From NCBI GenBank assembly GCA_937890005.1, contig CALBZA010000004.1:186001-250000 (forward strand): DNA of 64,000 nt, given 5' to 3'. The translations under genes were made by a program, and so were the position numbers. Each line of letters opens with the position of its first letter. Positions within the stretch are counted from its first letter, which is position 1. Source of the DNA: an uncultured Verrucomicrobia subdivision 3 bacterium. Its GTDB lineage: Bacteria; Verrucomicrobiota; Verrucomicrobiia; Limisphaerales; DASXHY01. The notes beneath the pieces were generated by a model. The model saw only the letters and a program-made list of their open reading frames with translations. It was not told the origin of the DNA and searched no databases. This document shows, piece after piece, positions 53,065 to 62,607 of the stretch.

Positions 53065-54012
53065 ATGAAGCCCATTGTCCTCGTGAAAGCTGCCGTTGTC
53101 TTCTGTGTCGCGTTGCTGGTGATTTCCTCGGCGCGCGCGCAGTTCCTCGATTCGTCCGCCGGACTGGGGGCCGGGTTGGTGAAGGTTTTTGGCGAAACCA
53201 AGGCATTCTCCGCCAGAGCTGACGTCCGCGTCACAGCCAACAAAGTTGAGACACTGCGGGCGCCGATGAATTTCAGTCTGCTCAACGGCAACATCCGGAT
53301 GGAGTTCGATCTCGCCACGGCACAAAGCAAACAGGTGCAGCCGGGGGTTATCAAAATGATGACGCAGGCCGGATTGAACCAGGTGATCAGCATCATTCGG
53401 ATGGACAAGCGGGTGAATCATCTCGTGTTTCCGCGGGCGCAAAGCTATCTCGACATGGAGATTACGAAGGAGGAGGCCGAGGGGGCGGAGAAGAACGTTC
53501 AGGTGACCCGCACACCACTCGGTCGCGAAACGATCGACAACCATCCCTGCGCAAAGACGAAAGTGGTTGTGAAGAATGCGCAGGGCGCGGTGCTTCTCGA
53601 CGCAATCGCATGGAACGCCGAGGACATGAAATCGTTCCCGCTGCAGATCGCAGTTCAGGGACGCGAAGGCACCACCGTTATTCGGTTTTCAAATGTGCAG
53701 CTTGCAGCTCCCGTCGCGACCCAGTTTGCGCCTCCAGCCAGGTTCAAGAAGCACGACGATCTCGACAGCCTCTTTCTCGCCGCCAGTCAGAAGAATTTTT
53801 CTCCCATCACCCGCACCGCCACCGCACCGACTGTTCAGTCCACCAATAAAGCGCCGAACAAGCCGGTCGCCACCAAGGCCGCTCCTGCGCCTTCTCCGGC
53901 AACAAAACCGGCCGTGAAGAAAGCGCCTGCCAGCAACGTGCAGAAGGCTCCCGTCAGCAATGCGGGAAAAACAAACGCGGTTCCAGCCCGGCCGCAGCCG
54001 GCAAAAAAATAG
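53065..54012 (+). CDS. Secreted DUF4412-like protein with a Pro/Ala-rich tail
   Basis: This 315-residue protein has a signal sequence (VVFCVALLVISSARAQ) and a beta-rich domain of about 200 residues (FSARADVRVTANKVETLRAP, MNFSLLNGNIRMEFDLATAQ) that resembles DUF4412, a lipoprotein-carrier-like fold. GRETIDNHPCAKTKVVVKN is the recognisable part. The last 90 residues are rich in Ala, Pro, Lys and Thr (KPAVKKAPASNVQKAP) and likely unstructured. The ATG at 53065 was chosen as the first ATG; a TTG precedes it. It follows the macroglobulin gene by 179 bases containing a palindrome. Confidence 0.72.
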   Translation: MKPIVLVKAAVVFCVALLVISSARAQFLDSSAGLGAGLVKVFGETKAFSARADVRVTANKVETLRAPMNFSLLNGNIRMEFDLATAQSKQVQPGVIKMMTQAGLNQVISIIRMDKRVNHLVFPRAQSYLDMEITKEEAEGAEKNVQVTRTPLGRETIDNHPCAKTKVVVKNAQGAVLLDAIAWNAEDMKSFPLQIAVQGREGTTVIRFSNVQLAAPVATQFAPPARFKKHDDLDSLFLAASQKNFSPITRTATAPTVQSTNKAPNKPVATKAAPAPSPATKPAVKKAPASNVQKAPVSNAGKTNAVPARPQPAKK

Positions 54013-54091
54013 TCGCGCCATCAGGCCTGTTTGCAGAGCCGGGAGCAATCCACCCGGCTTGGCAGCGGTTGCGAAGCTGCTTAGTTGACTT

Positions 54092-55465
54092 ATGCGCATC
54101 ACGAATCTGAATCCCGACACCGACATCGGCGCCAGCAGCTGGTTCCTCGAAATGGAGGGCCACGGCCTGTTGATGGACGCGGGAACTCATCCGAAACGCG
54201 AAGGCCGCAGCAGCCTTCCGCTTTACGGAACCATCGCCGGCAAGGAAGTCGATGCCATCGCGGTTTCCCATTGTCACCACGATCACGTCGGTTCGCTGCC
54301 CGTCGCGCTGCGCCATTTTCCGCGCGCGCACGTGATGATGACCGAGCTGAGTTATTTCCTGATCGAACGCGTTCTGCACAACTCGGTCAACGTGATGACC
54401 CGCCAGCGCGACGAGCTCGGCATCAAGGAATACCCCCTCTACAGCCACGATGAAGTCGATGACATCGCATCGTTGTTCCAGGGCTTCAAATACAATCGTG
54501 AAATCGACTGGGCCGGTTTTCACAAAGCCCGCGCCGGAATTCAGTCGCCGACACTGGAATTTTTCGACGCCGGCCACGCGCTCGGATCGGCGGGAATGCT
54601 CGTTCGGGGAAAGAAGGAAACGCTGTTCTACACCGGCGACGTTTGCTTTCACGACCAGACAATTCTGAAGAAAGCGCGGTTCGAAGGCGTCCGCGCCGAC
54701 GTGTTGATCATGGAAACCACACGTGGCAATCGTTCCGTGCCTTCCGGGTTCACGCGAGAGGCGGAGATCGAACGATTGAGCGAATCCATCCGACGCGTGC
54801 TGGCAAAGAAGGGATCAGTGCTGATTCCCACGTTCGCGCTGGGCCGCACGCAGGAGATTCTGGCGCTGCTCGCGCACATGATGGGCACCGGCAAACTTGC
54901 GCCGCAGCCGGTTTACATCGGCGGATTGGGTCGGGTGTTCACGGAGATTTACGATCTCGAATCGCATCGGACGAACCGGCAGCTTCCCGATCTACAGCTT
55001 CACGAAGCGTTGAACCTGATCGTGCTGGAGAAGGGACAGGCCGAGGTGATGCGCTTGAACAAACGGCTGTTTGTGCTGACCGCCGGCATGATGAGTGAGA
55101 AAACCGCTGCGCACGATCTGGCTCTGCGAATGATCGGCGATCCGCGAATGGGAATTTTTCTGGTGGGCTACACCGATCCCGACACGCCGGGGGGAAGACT
55201 TCGCGCTGCAAAACCGGGCGAAACCTTTCTGTTCAGCGCCAGCGGCGGTGAAGTGACGAAGAGCTGTCAGCTGGAGGAATTCGATCTCACAGCGCACGCG
55301 AATCGGGACGATCTGCTGGAGTTTGTGGGACAAGTAAATCCACGTGCCGTTCTGCTCGGACACGGCGACGCCGAATCGCGGACATGGTTTGAGAACGAAC
55401 TGCGTGCGAGATTCCCGAAGCTACAGATCATTCAGCCGGAACCGGGCAAAATGGTTGAGGTGTGA
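54092..55465 (+). CDS. Metallo-beta-lactamase-fold RNase with beta-CASP domain
   Basis: This 457-residue cytoplasmic protein belongs to the beta-CASP group of RNA-processing nucleases. The zinc motif HCHHDHVGSLPVAL (residues about 59-72) and FDAGHALGSAGMLV are present, along with FYTGDVCFHDQTIL. The beta-CASP domain follows with LIPTFALGRTQEILALLAHM, and LTAGMMSEKTAAHDLALRM and the C-terminal HANRDDLLEFVGQVNPRAVL complete the fold. Related proteins cut or degrade RNA. It lies about 150 bases upstream of addB but is probably a separate unit. No signal peptide is visible. Confidence 0.88.
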   Translation: MRITNLNPDTDIGASSWFLEMEGHGLLMDAGTHPKREGRSSLPLYGTIAGKEVDAIAVSHCHHDHVGSLPVALRHFPRAHVMMTELSYFLIERVLHNSVNVMTRQRDELGIKEYPLYSHDEVDDIASLFQGFKYNREIDWAGFHKARAGIQSPTLEFFDAGHALGSAGMLVRGKKETLFYTGDVCFHDQTILKKARFEGVRADVLIMETTRGNRSVPSGFTREAEIERLSESIRRVLAKKGSVLIPTFALGRTQEILALLAHMMGTGKLAPQPVYIGGLGRVFTEIYDLESHRTNRQLPDLQLHEALNLIVLEKGQAEVMRLNKRLFVLTAGMMSEKTAAHDLALRMIGDPRMGIFLVGYTDPDTPGGRLRAAKPGETFLFSASGGEVTKSCQLEEFDLTAHANRDDLLEFVGQVNPRAVLLGHGDAESRTWFENELRARFPKLQIIQPEPGKMVEV

Positions 55466-55590
55466 ATTTTAAATTCTGAGTTTTGAGTTTTTGAAAAGTT
55501 CGCCCCGGTTACGGTGGGGTTTTGTGTAATGACGGAGAACTCAAAAACCAAAGCTCAAAACTCGAAACTGGACTTTCAGAGTTGCCCCCT
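55464..55590. repeat. AAACTCAAAAC-type inverted repeat before addB
   Basis: GAGTTTTGAG and CTCAAAACTC occur on the two sides of a core of about 50 bases, with further GAGTTTTT, AACTCAAAAA and CTCGAAACT words around. Part of it lies in an open frame that continues into addB, but the addB protein most likely starts at 55618. Confidence 0.6.
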
Positions 55591-55617
55591 CCTTCGCTTT
55601 CCGGAAAACATGGAGCC

Positions 55618-58600
55618 GTGCAAATTCGTTTTCTTCTCGGACCGGCAGGGAGTGGCAAGACGCACTCCTGCCTTGCGGAAATCCGGGAAGCATTGCGCGC
55701 GGCACCGGAAGGCAGACCGCTGATTCTTCTCGCACCGAAGCAGGCGACGTTTCAGCTGGAACGACAGCTTCTCACCGAGGGAACGATTTCCGGCTACACG
55801 CGGCTGCACATTCTTTCCTTCGAACGTCTCGCCCAGTTTGTCTTTGAACAGCTCGGTCTCGCGCATCCGGAACTTCTCGCCGAGGAAGGCCGGGTGATGG
55901 TGCTTCGGGCTTTGCTGGAGAAGAAGCGAACGGCTTTGAAGGTGTTTCATGCGAGCGCGCGCATGCCCGGTTTCGCCCGCCAGCTCAGTCAGCTGCTTCG
56001 CGAATTGCAGCAGTATCAGTTGTCCGCCGACCGCCTTCAGCAGCTCGCGGATCAGATGGGCACGGTGCATCGCCTGAGTGGCAAGTTGCACGATCTCGGT
56101 TTGATGATTCGTGCCTACATGGAATGGCTTGAGGCGCACCGGTTGCAGGACACCGACAGCCTGCTCGATCTTGCGGTCCAAGTGTTGAATCGAAGCGGCG
56201 CCGGAACACTGTCGATCGAGTCGCTGTGGCTTGATGGCTTCGCGCAAATGACGCCGCAGGAACGAACGCTCCTTCGCGCCATTTTGAAGCACACCCGTTC
56301 TGCAACGCTGGCGTTCTGTCTCGATTCGGATTCGTCCCAGAAACCGCCGTGGCATTCGGCGTGGGCGCCAGTGACCGAAACGTATCTGCGCTGCCGCGAT
56401 GAATTTTCCACGCTGCCGGATGTGGAAGTTCGAATGGATGTGCTGGAGCGAAATCCTGCCCGCAGCAGGTATGCATCTCAGCCGATGCTGGAGCATCTCG
56501 AACGGCATTGGACACGACCGGCTCCGTTCGATGGAAATGCACGAAGCCTTGATGGCATCCGGCTGGTCAGCTGTCCGAATCCGGAAATGGAAGTGGAGTT
56601 TGCCGCACGGGAGATCCTTCGGCTGGTGCGCGGCAGGAACGGACGCTTTCGCGACATCGCGGTTCTGCTCCGGAGTCTGGACGGTCATCACTCCGCCATC
56701 CGCCGCGTTTTCAATCGCTTCGAAATTCCGTTCTTTCTCGATCGCCGTGAATCAGTGAGCCATCACCCGCTTGCGGAACTGACGCGTTACGCGCTGCGCG
56801 TGGCGGCATTTGGATGGGAACACGACGACTGGTTCGGTGCGCTGAAAACCGGCCTGGTGTATTCGGATGAAGGTGGAATTGACTGGCTCGAAAACGAAGC
56901 GCTCGCGCACGGCTGGCGCGGAAAAGCGTTTTGGTCCGAACCGATCCGCGTTGCGAACATGCCTGAGAAGCGGCTTGAGCGATTGGAAGAGTTGCGTCAG
57001 AAACTCGTTCCTCCTTTCGCTACGTTTTGCGACGTGCTGACCGCAGGTGAAAGGCAGTTGAACGGGACAACGTTCAGCGCAGCAATCGGCGAACTGTGGC
57101 GCGCTCTCCGTGTCGATCGCACGCTGCAGCGCTGGAGCGAATCGGCGGAATCAACAGGCACGGCCGGGTCCCGACTTCATGAAACCGTCTGGGAACAGAT
57201 GACGGAGTGGCTCGACAACATTCGACTCGCGTTCGGAAACGAGTCGTTGTCGTTGCAGGATTGGCTGAGCGTCGTGGAAGCGGGCCTTGCCAATCTCACG
57301 GTTGGTGTCATTCCGCCGGCGCTGGATCAGGTGCTTGTTGGTGCCGTGGATCGTTCGCGAAATCCCGATCTTCGGTTCGCCTTTGTGCTCGGAATGAATG
57401 AAGGCGTGTTTCCCGCCGCGCCGGAGATCACCGGCATTCTCAGCCGGTCGGATCGCGAGCTTTTGCTCCAGCACGATGCGCCCCTCGGGATTGAGTTTCT
57501 CACGCGCATCGGTCTGGAACGCTACTATGGCTACATCGCCTGTACGCGACCGAGGCATCAGCTTGTGCTCACGTGTTCGGATCGCGATGCCGCCGGACGC
57601 GAGATGATTCCGTCCGTTTTCATCACCGACATCCAGCGGCTGTTTCCCAACCTGGAAATCGAAACGTTTTCCGGTGTTTCCGAGCTTGCTGAGATCGAAC
57701 ACTGGAGCGAGGCGTTCGTGCCGCTTGTGCGCAATGCACCGCTTCAAACTGCGGCGATCATCCACGCGCATTCATCGATCGAATCTGCCCTTTTGAAATG
57801 GAATCAGCTTCGAGATTTCAGCGCGACCGATCCTTTGCCAGCTGAACTGGCGGAGCGGCTCTATGGTCCGGAGATTGAAAGCTCCGTCAGCGCGCTGGAG
57901 GATCTCGCGGCGTGTCCGTTCCGCTTTTACATCGGGCATGGTCTCGGCGCGGAGGAACGGCAGGAGTTCGAAATCGATCCACGCGAGAAGGGCAGCTTCC
58001 AGCACGATGTCCTGAAGGAGTTTCATTTGCAGCTGAGGAACGCAGGAAAACAGTGGCGCGATGTTTCTCCCGCGGAAGCCAGGATGCTCGTGCGGCAGAT
58101 TGGAAAAAAGCTGCTGCCCGAATTCAAGGACGGCCTCTTTACCACCGCTCAGGCACGGCGCTTTGTTGGGGAAGTTTTGATCGAAGGCCTGGAACGTCTG
58201 ATCGAAACGCTCATTTGCTGGAGTCAGCATTATCAATTCGATCCTTCGGGCGTGGAGATCAGCTTCGGCCTGCCAGACAGCCGGCTGCCTGCGTGGCGGA
58301 TCGATCTCGATGACCGGCACGCGCTGTTGCTGCGTGGAAGAATCGATCGGGTCGATCTCTGCCGGATCGAAGAAACCGGTGAAGCTCTCGCCGTCGTGAT
58401 CGACTACAAATCGAGCGGGAAGGAGCTCGATCGCGTGCTTCTCGAAAACGGACTTCAACTCCAGCTGCTCGCTTATCTCGGCGCGCTGGAACAATTCGGC
58501 AATTTCGCGGGTGAACTCGACGTGGACCGGATCATTCCTGCCGGCGCGTTTTATGTGGCGTTGAAGGGCGGTGCGCGGTCGGCGGCGACACGCGATGAAG

Positions 58601-58965
58601 AACGGCTTGAACGGGAAAGAATCCGGCGCGACGCGTGTCAGCATCGAGGCCGGTTCGACAGCACTCATCTGCATCGATTCGATGTGAGCGGTGAGGGCGG
58701 CCAGTTCCGTTTTGCGTTGAACAAGGACGGCTCCCTTTCAAAGCGGGGCAACGAGGCGCTGGCGAGCCACGAGTTTCGCAGCGTTGTTCAACAGGTGAAG
58801 GAATTTCTCCGGATGCACGGACAGGCGATCTATTCGGGAACGGCATGCATCGCGCCGTTTCGATACGGCAACCAGACAGCGTGCGACTTCTGCCAGTACA
58901 AACCGGTCTGCCGGTTTGATTCATGGACGCAGCCGTTCCGGGTGTTGCGCGCGAGGACGTCATGA
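55618..58965 (+). CDS. addB: ATP-dependent nuclease/helicase subunit AddB
   Basis: AddB pairs with AddA to resect double-strand breaks before RecA loading. The 1,115-residue protein has Walker A GPAGSGKTHS (residues 8-17) and a C-terminal RecB-type nuclease (VVIDYKSSGKELDRVLLENG) that is tied by an iron-sulfur cluster. Its four cysteines are Cys766 (AACPFRFYIG) and Cys1089, Cys1092 and Cys1098 (CDFCQYKPVC). I chose GTG 55618 because it gives the family start VQIRFLLGPAGSG; TTG codons at 55582 and 55522 lie in a repeat. The stop overlaps the addA ATG by 4 bases. Confidence 0.93.
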   Translation: MQIRFLLGPAGSGKTHSCLAEIREALRAAPEGRPLILLAPKQATFQLERQLLTEGTISGYTRLHILSFERLAQFVFEQLGLAHPELLAEEGRVMVLRALLEKKRTALKVFHASARMPGFARQLSQLLRELQQYQLSADRLQQLADQMGTVHRLSGKLHDLGLMIRAYMEWLEAHRLQDTDSLLDLAVQVLNRSGAGTLSIESLWLDGFAQMTPQERTLLRAILKHTRSATLAFCLDSDSSQKPPWHSAWAPVTETYLRCRDEFSTLPDVEVRMDVLERNPARSRYASQPMLEHLERHWTRPAPFDGNARSLDGIRLVSCPNPEMEVEFAAREILRLVRGRNGRFRDIAVLLRSLDGHHSAIRRVFNRFEIPFFLDRRESVSHHPLAELTRYALRVAAFGWEHDDWFGALKTGLVYSDEGGIDWLENEALAHGWRGKAFWSEPIRVANMPEKRLERLEELRQKLVPPFATFCDVLTAGERQLNGTTFSAAIGELWRALRVDRTLQRWSESAESTGTAGSRLHETVWEQMTEWLDNIRLAFGNESLSLQDWLSVVEAGLANLTVGVIPPALDQVLVGAVDRSRNPDLRFAFVLGMNEGVFPAAPEITGILSRSDRELLLQHDAPLGIEFLTRIGLERYYGYIACTRPRHQLVLTCSDRDAAGREMIPSVFITDIQRLFPNLEIETFSGVSELAEIEHWSEAFVPLVRNAPLQTAAIIHAHSSIESALLKWNQLRDFSATDPLPAELAERLYGPEIESSVSALEDLAACPFRFYIGHGLGAEERQEFEIDPREKGSFQHDVLKEFHLQLRNAGKQWRDVSPAEARMLVRQIGKKLLPEFKDGLFTTAQARRFVGEVLIEGLERLIETLICWSQHYQFDPSGVEISFGLPDSRLPAWRIDLDDRHALLLRGRIDRVDLCRIEETGEALAVVIDYKSSGKELDRVLLENGLQLQLLAYLGALEQFGNFAGELDVDRIIPAGAFYVALKGGARSAATRDEERLERERIRRDACQHRGRFDSTHLHRFDVSGEGGQFRFALNKDGSLSKRGNEALASHEFRSVVQQVKEFLRMHGQAIYSGTACIAPFRYGNQTACDFCQYKPVCRFDSWTQPFRVLRARTS

Positions 58966-61900
58966 GCAGCGCGTTCACGACATCTCAACAACAGGCCATT
59001 GCGGCGCGCGGCAACGTGATTGTTGTCGCCGGCGCGGGCACAGGAAAGACCAGCACGCTGGTGCAACGCTGCATAGCGTTGTTGGAATCCGGCGTTTCAC
59101 TCGAACGCATCCTGATGGTTACGTTCACTGAAGCGGCAGCCGTCGAAATGCGCGGACGCATTCGCGACGCGCTTCAGGAAAAAGCGGCGGCGCTGAGAGC
59201 GTCCGGTGATCGCGACACGCTAGAACATTTCGAGAAGCAACTGGCGCTGCTCGATTCGGCGTTCATCTCAACGCTTCACAGCTTCTGCATGCAGCTCGTG
59301 CGCGAGCATTTTCATGAGCTGGGAATTGATCCCGACGTGTCGGTCCTGGACGAACAGCAGACCCGTCCGATCATTCATCAGCTTCTCGACCGGATGTTCG
59401 AAGCGCACTATGCGGGCGATAGCGACGACGATCGCGGAGTGCAGCAGCTCGTGCGGGTTCAGGGACGCGGCTCCGATGAACGCATCCGGACGTTGATTCT
59501 CAAGCTGCATCGCTACTCGCAATCGCTGGCAGCGCCGGATGCGTGGATTGCCGCTCAACGTGAACTTTTCAACGCACCCGGGCCGGTTCGCTGGCGCGAA
59601 TGGTTTTTGAGGGGAGTCGAAGAATGGCGTGCGTTCTGGTTGCCGAGCCTTCAATCGCATCGAAACAGTCCCGTCGTTGCCATCGCGCTTCGTGAACTTG
59701 AAAACGTTGCAAAGTCTCAAAACGTCGCTGTTGCCGCTGCAGCGATTCGCGCAATTCAAGCGGCCGATGACGATGACGCCAACTGGCCGCGCGGCAGCAA
59801 AAAGGTCGTTCGTGATCCGCTGAAGCATTTCTTTGAGGAGACGAAGTTTCTGGCATCGATCGCGCCCCGCGATGACGTCGATCCGCTGGCCGAGGATTGG
59901 AAACTGATCCGGCATGACATGCTGACGCTGCTTCGGCTCACAGAGGAATTCGGCGATGCGTTCAGCCGGGCCAAGCGCGAGATGGGCGGAGTCGATTTTT
60001 CTGATCTCGAACAATTCGCCTTGCGCGTACTCTGCACGGCGTCGGGCGAACCGACCGATACCGCACTGCGCTGGCGGAAGCAGTTCGAGCATGTGTTCGT
60101 GGACGAATACCAGGACATCAACGCCGCGCAGGACGCGATCCTGAGCGCATTGAGCTGGCCCGGTTCTGCCGCAAACCGTTTTCTGGTCGGCGACGTGAAG
60201 CAAAGCATCTATCGCTTTCGGCTGGCTGATCCAACGATCTTCCGCCGCTACGAACGCGAGTGGAACGCGGGAGTTCATGCGGCGCGTATTTCCCTGACTG
60301 AGAATTTCCGGTGTCGTGAAGGCGTTCTTCTTTTCGTGAACAGATTCTTCGCCGCGTTGATGCGTGATGCCATCGGCGGCGTGGATTACGAGCCACTTCA
60401 GTTCGGCGCTGCGGAAAGTCGTGAAGCGCTTTCCGTGCGTGCTCAGGAAAGGCCACGCGTTGAGTTGAATCTCATCGTAAAATCGACGTCGGAAAACGGA
60501 AATGGCAACGGCGCGACTGGTGAAAATGGCGAGGGATCGGATGTGGCGGATCTGCTTGCGACGGAACGTGAGGCGCGGCTGGTGGCATTGAAATTGAAGA
60601 CGCTGAAGGAGGAAGGGCATCAAATCTGGGACAAGGCGTCGAAGCAGATGCGACCGGTGGAATGGAGCGACATGGCTGTGCTGCTGCGTTCGCCCGCGAG
60701 CCGGGTGGAGGCATTTGCGAAAGAATTCGCGAGACTGGGCATTCCGCTGGAAGCGGCGCGTGCGGGATTTTTCGAAAGCCCGGAAGTCAGCGATCTGATC
60801 TCCTTGCTCAAGCTGCTGGACAACCCGCTTCAGGACGTTCCGCTCCTCGCCGTGCTGCATTCACCACTCGTGGGAATGACAGCCGCCGAGCTCGGAGAAA
60901 TTCGCGCGGCGGAACCGATCGGATCGCGATCGAAATTCTTTCACCAGTCGGCGCGCCGCTTCTGGACCGAAGGCCGCAATCCGGCCGACGCGGAATCGAA
61001 TCCACGGCGCGAATCCGCATGGCTGAAGCTGGATACGTTTTTCAAACAACTTCGGCATTGGCGCGAACTCATCCGGCACAGTTCGGTATCGCATTGTCTC
61101 GAAACGGCGCTGACGGAAACGCACTACGAACTGTTGTTGCGCGCTTCGGAACGAGGAGCGCAACAGCTTGCGAATGTTCGCCGATTGATCGATCTGGCGC
61201 GCGAATATGATCCGTATCAACGGCAGGGATTGTTCCGATTTCTACGGTTCGTTCAGATGCAGGAGGAGGCGGATGTCGAACTCGAACCGGCCGCTGTGGC
61301 GCGCGATGCGGTTCAACTCACGAGCATTCATCGCAGCAAGGGGCTCGAGTTCCCCGTCGTGGCGCTTGCCGGGATCGGTGCCCGCTTCAACGAACGTGAT
61401 CTGCACGAAAACATTCTTCTGGATGAGCATTTCGGCGTTTGTCCGAAGGTGACGCCGCGCGATGGCGAACAGTCCTATCCAAGCCTGCCGCACTGGCTCG
61501 CGCGTCGGCGTCAGTTTCGGGAATTGTGCGGCGAAGAATTGCGACTGCTTTACGTGGCGATGACGCGCGCGCGTGACACGTTGCTGCTGGTCGGGACCTC
61601 GCGTCGTAAAGACGATGCGGGCTGGTCACCTGAACCGGCGCGCATACTTTCAGACAAGGAAGTTCTTTCCGCACGCAGCTATCTCGACTGGCTGCGGCTT
61701 TGGATCCGCCAGAGCAGTGTCGGTGAGAATGATCGCGAAGGCGAAACGGAGCTGATCCGGTGGCGGATCATCGATGAAAACGCGTCTGAGCTCGCGGTGA
61801 ACAATCTGGCGGCTTCAGGTTCATCGGTGGATGAATCGAAGCACAATCTCACCGAGAACGGTGCAGACATTATCGAGCGGTTGAGGTGGAAGTATCATGA

Positions 61901-62579
61901 TTCAGCTGCGACGGGTCAGCCGGCGAAGACAACTGTGACGGAACTGCGCCGGCAATTGAACGAAGAGGAATCCGAAACCGCGCCGTTTCTGCGGCAAAGT
62001 GTTTTCGCGCTTCCAAAGAAAAATTCCGCGCGGCTCGGTGCTGCAGAAACAGGAGTCGCTCATCATCGGTTTTTGCAAGGCATTCACTTGAATGACGGCA
62101 CAGCGATGAATCGCACTTTTCTGGAGGCAGAAATCAAACGCATGAGCGCCTCGGGCTGGCTGGAGGAGAAGCAGGCGAAAGCGATCGACATCGCGGCGGT
62201 TTCACGCTTCTGGGAATCGGATCTTGGACGGGAAGTTCTCGGCAAATCGGCGTTGGTGCGACGGGAGCTGCCTTTCACGTTCGGGTTCAAACGAAATGAT
62301 CTGGAGGCACTCGGGCTGCAACCGCTTCCGGGATTGGGTGACGAAGAAACCGTGATTGTTCAGGGCGTCGTCGATCTTGCAGTGCTTCTTCCGGAGGAAA
62401 TCTGGATCATCGACTTCAAGACGGACGCAGTCGCGGCGCGCGAGATTTCAGCGAAGACGGCGATGTACGAACCGCAGCTGCGTTTGTATGCACATGCGAT
62501 CTCGCGGATTCACAGCAAGCCGGTGACACGTTCGGCGCTTTATTTCCTCGCGACTGGAGATCTCGCTTTCGTGCGATGA
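58962..62579 (+). CDS. addA: ATP-dependent helicase/nuclease subunit AddA
   Basis: AddA is the UvrD-type 3'-5' helicase and nuclease partner of AddB. The 1,205-residue protein has Walker A AGAGTGKTST near residue 23, TFTEAAAVEMRGRIRDAL, Walker B in HVFVDEYQDINAAQD, GDVKQSIYRFRLADPTIF, and the later helicase motif QLTSIHRSKGLEFPVVALAG with LYVAMTRARDTLLLVG. The C-terminal nuclease has VDLAVLLPEEIWIIDFKTDA and YEPQLRLYAHAI. ATG 58962 overlaps the addB stop (ATGA). addAB replaces recBCD here. Low-complexity Gly/Asn stretches lie near residue 520. Confidence 0.96.
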   Translation: MSSAFTTSQQQAIAARGNVIVVAGAGTGKTSTLVQRCIALLESGVSLERILMVTFTEAAAVEMRGRIRDALQEKAAALRASGDRDTLEHFEKQLALLDSAFISTLHSFCMQLVREHFHELGIDPDVSVLDEQQTRPIIHQLLDRMFEAHYAGDSDDDRGVQQLVRVQGRGSDERIRTLILKLHRYSQSLAAPDAWIAAQRELFNAPGPVRWREWFLRGVEEWRAFWLPSLQSHRNSPVVAIALRELENVAKSQNVAVAAAAIRAIQAADDDDANWPRGSKKVVRDPLKHFFEETKFLASIAPRDDVDPLAEDWKLIRHDMLTLLRLTEEFGDAFSRAKREMGGVDFSDLEQFALRVLCTASGEPTDTALRWRKQFEHVFVDEYQDINAAQDAILSALSWPGSAANRFLVGDVKQSIYRFRLADPTIFRRYEREWNAGVHAARISLTENFRCREGVLLFVNRFFAALMRDAIGGVDYEPLQFGAAESREALSVRAQERPRVELNLIVKSTSENGNGNGATGENGEGSDVADLLATEREARLVALKLKTLKEEGHQIWDKASKQMRPVEWSDMAVLLRSPASRVEAFAKEFARLGIPLEAARAGFFESPEVSDLISLLKLLDNPLQDVPLLAVLHSPLVGMTAAELGEIRAAEPIGSRSKFFHQSARRFWTEGRNPADAESNPRRESAWLKLDTFFKQLRHWRELIRHSSVSHCLETALTETHYELLLRASERGAQQLANVRRLIDLAREYDPYQRQGLFRFLRFVQMQEEADVELEPAAVARDAVQLTSIHRSKGLEFPVVALAGIGARFNERDLHENILLDEHFGVCPKVTPRDGEQSYPSLPHWLARRRQFRELCGEELRLLYVAMTRARDTLLLVGTSRRKDDAGWSPEPARILSDKEVLSARSYLDWLRLWIRQSSVGENDREGETELIRWRIIDENASELAVNNLAASGSSVDESKHNLTENGADIIERLRWKYHDSAATGQPAKTTVTELRRQLNEEESETAPFLRQSVFALPKKNSARLGAAETGVAHHRFLQGIHLNDGTAMNRTFLEAEIKRMSASGWLEEKQAKAIDIAAVSRFWESDLGREVLGKSALVRRELPFTFGFKRNDLEALGLQPLPGLGDEETVIVQGVVDLAVLLPEEIWIIDFKTDAVAAREISAKTAMYEPQLRLYAHAISRIHSKPVTRSALYFLATGDLAFVR

Positions 62580-62607
62580 CGAACCGAAGGGGAAGCTTTG
62601 CTTCGGA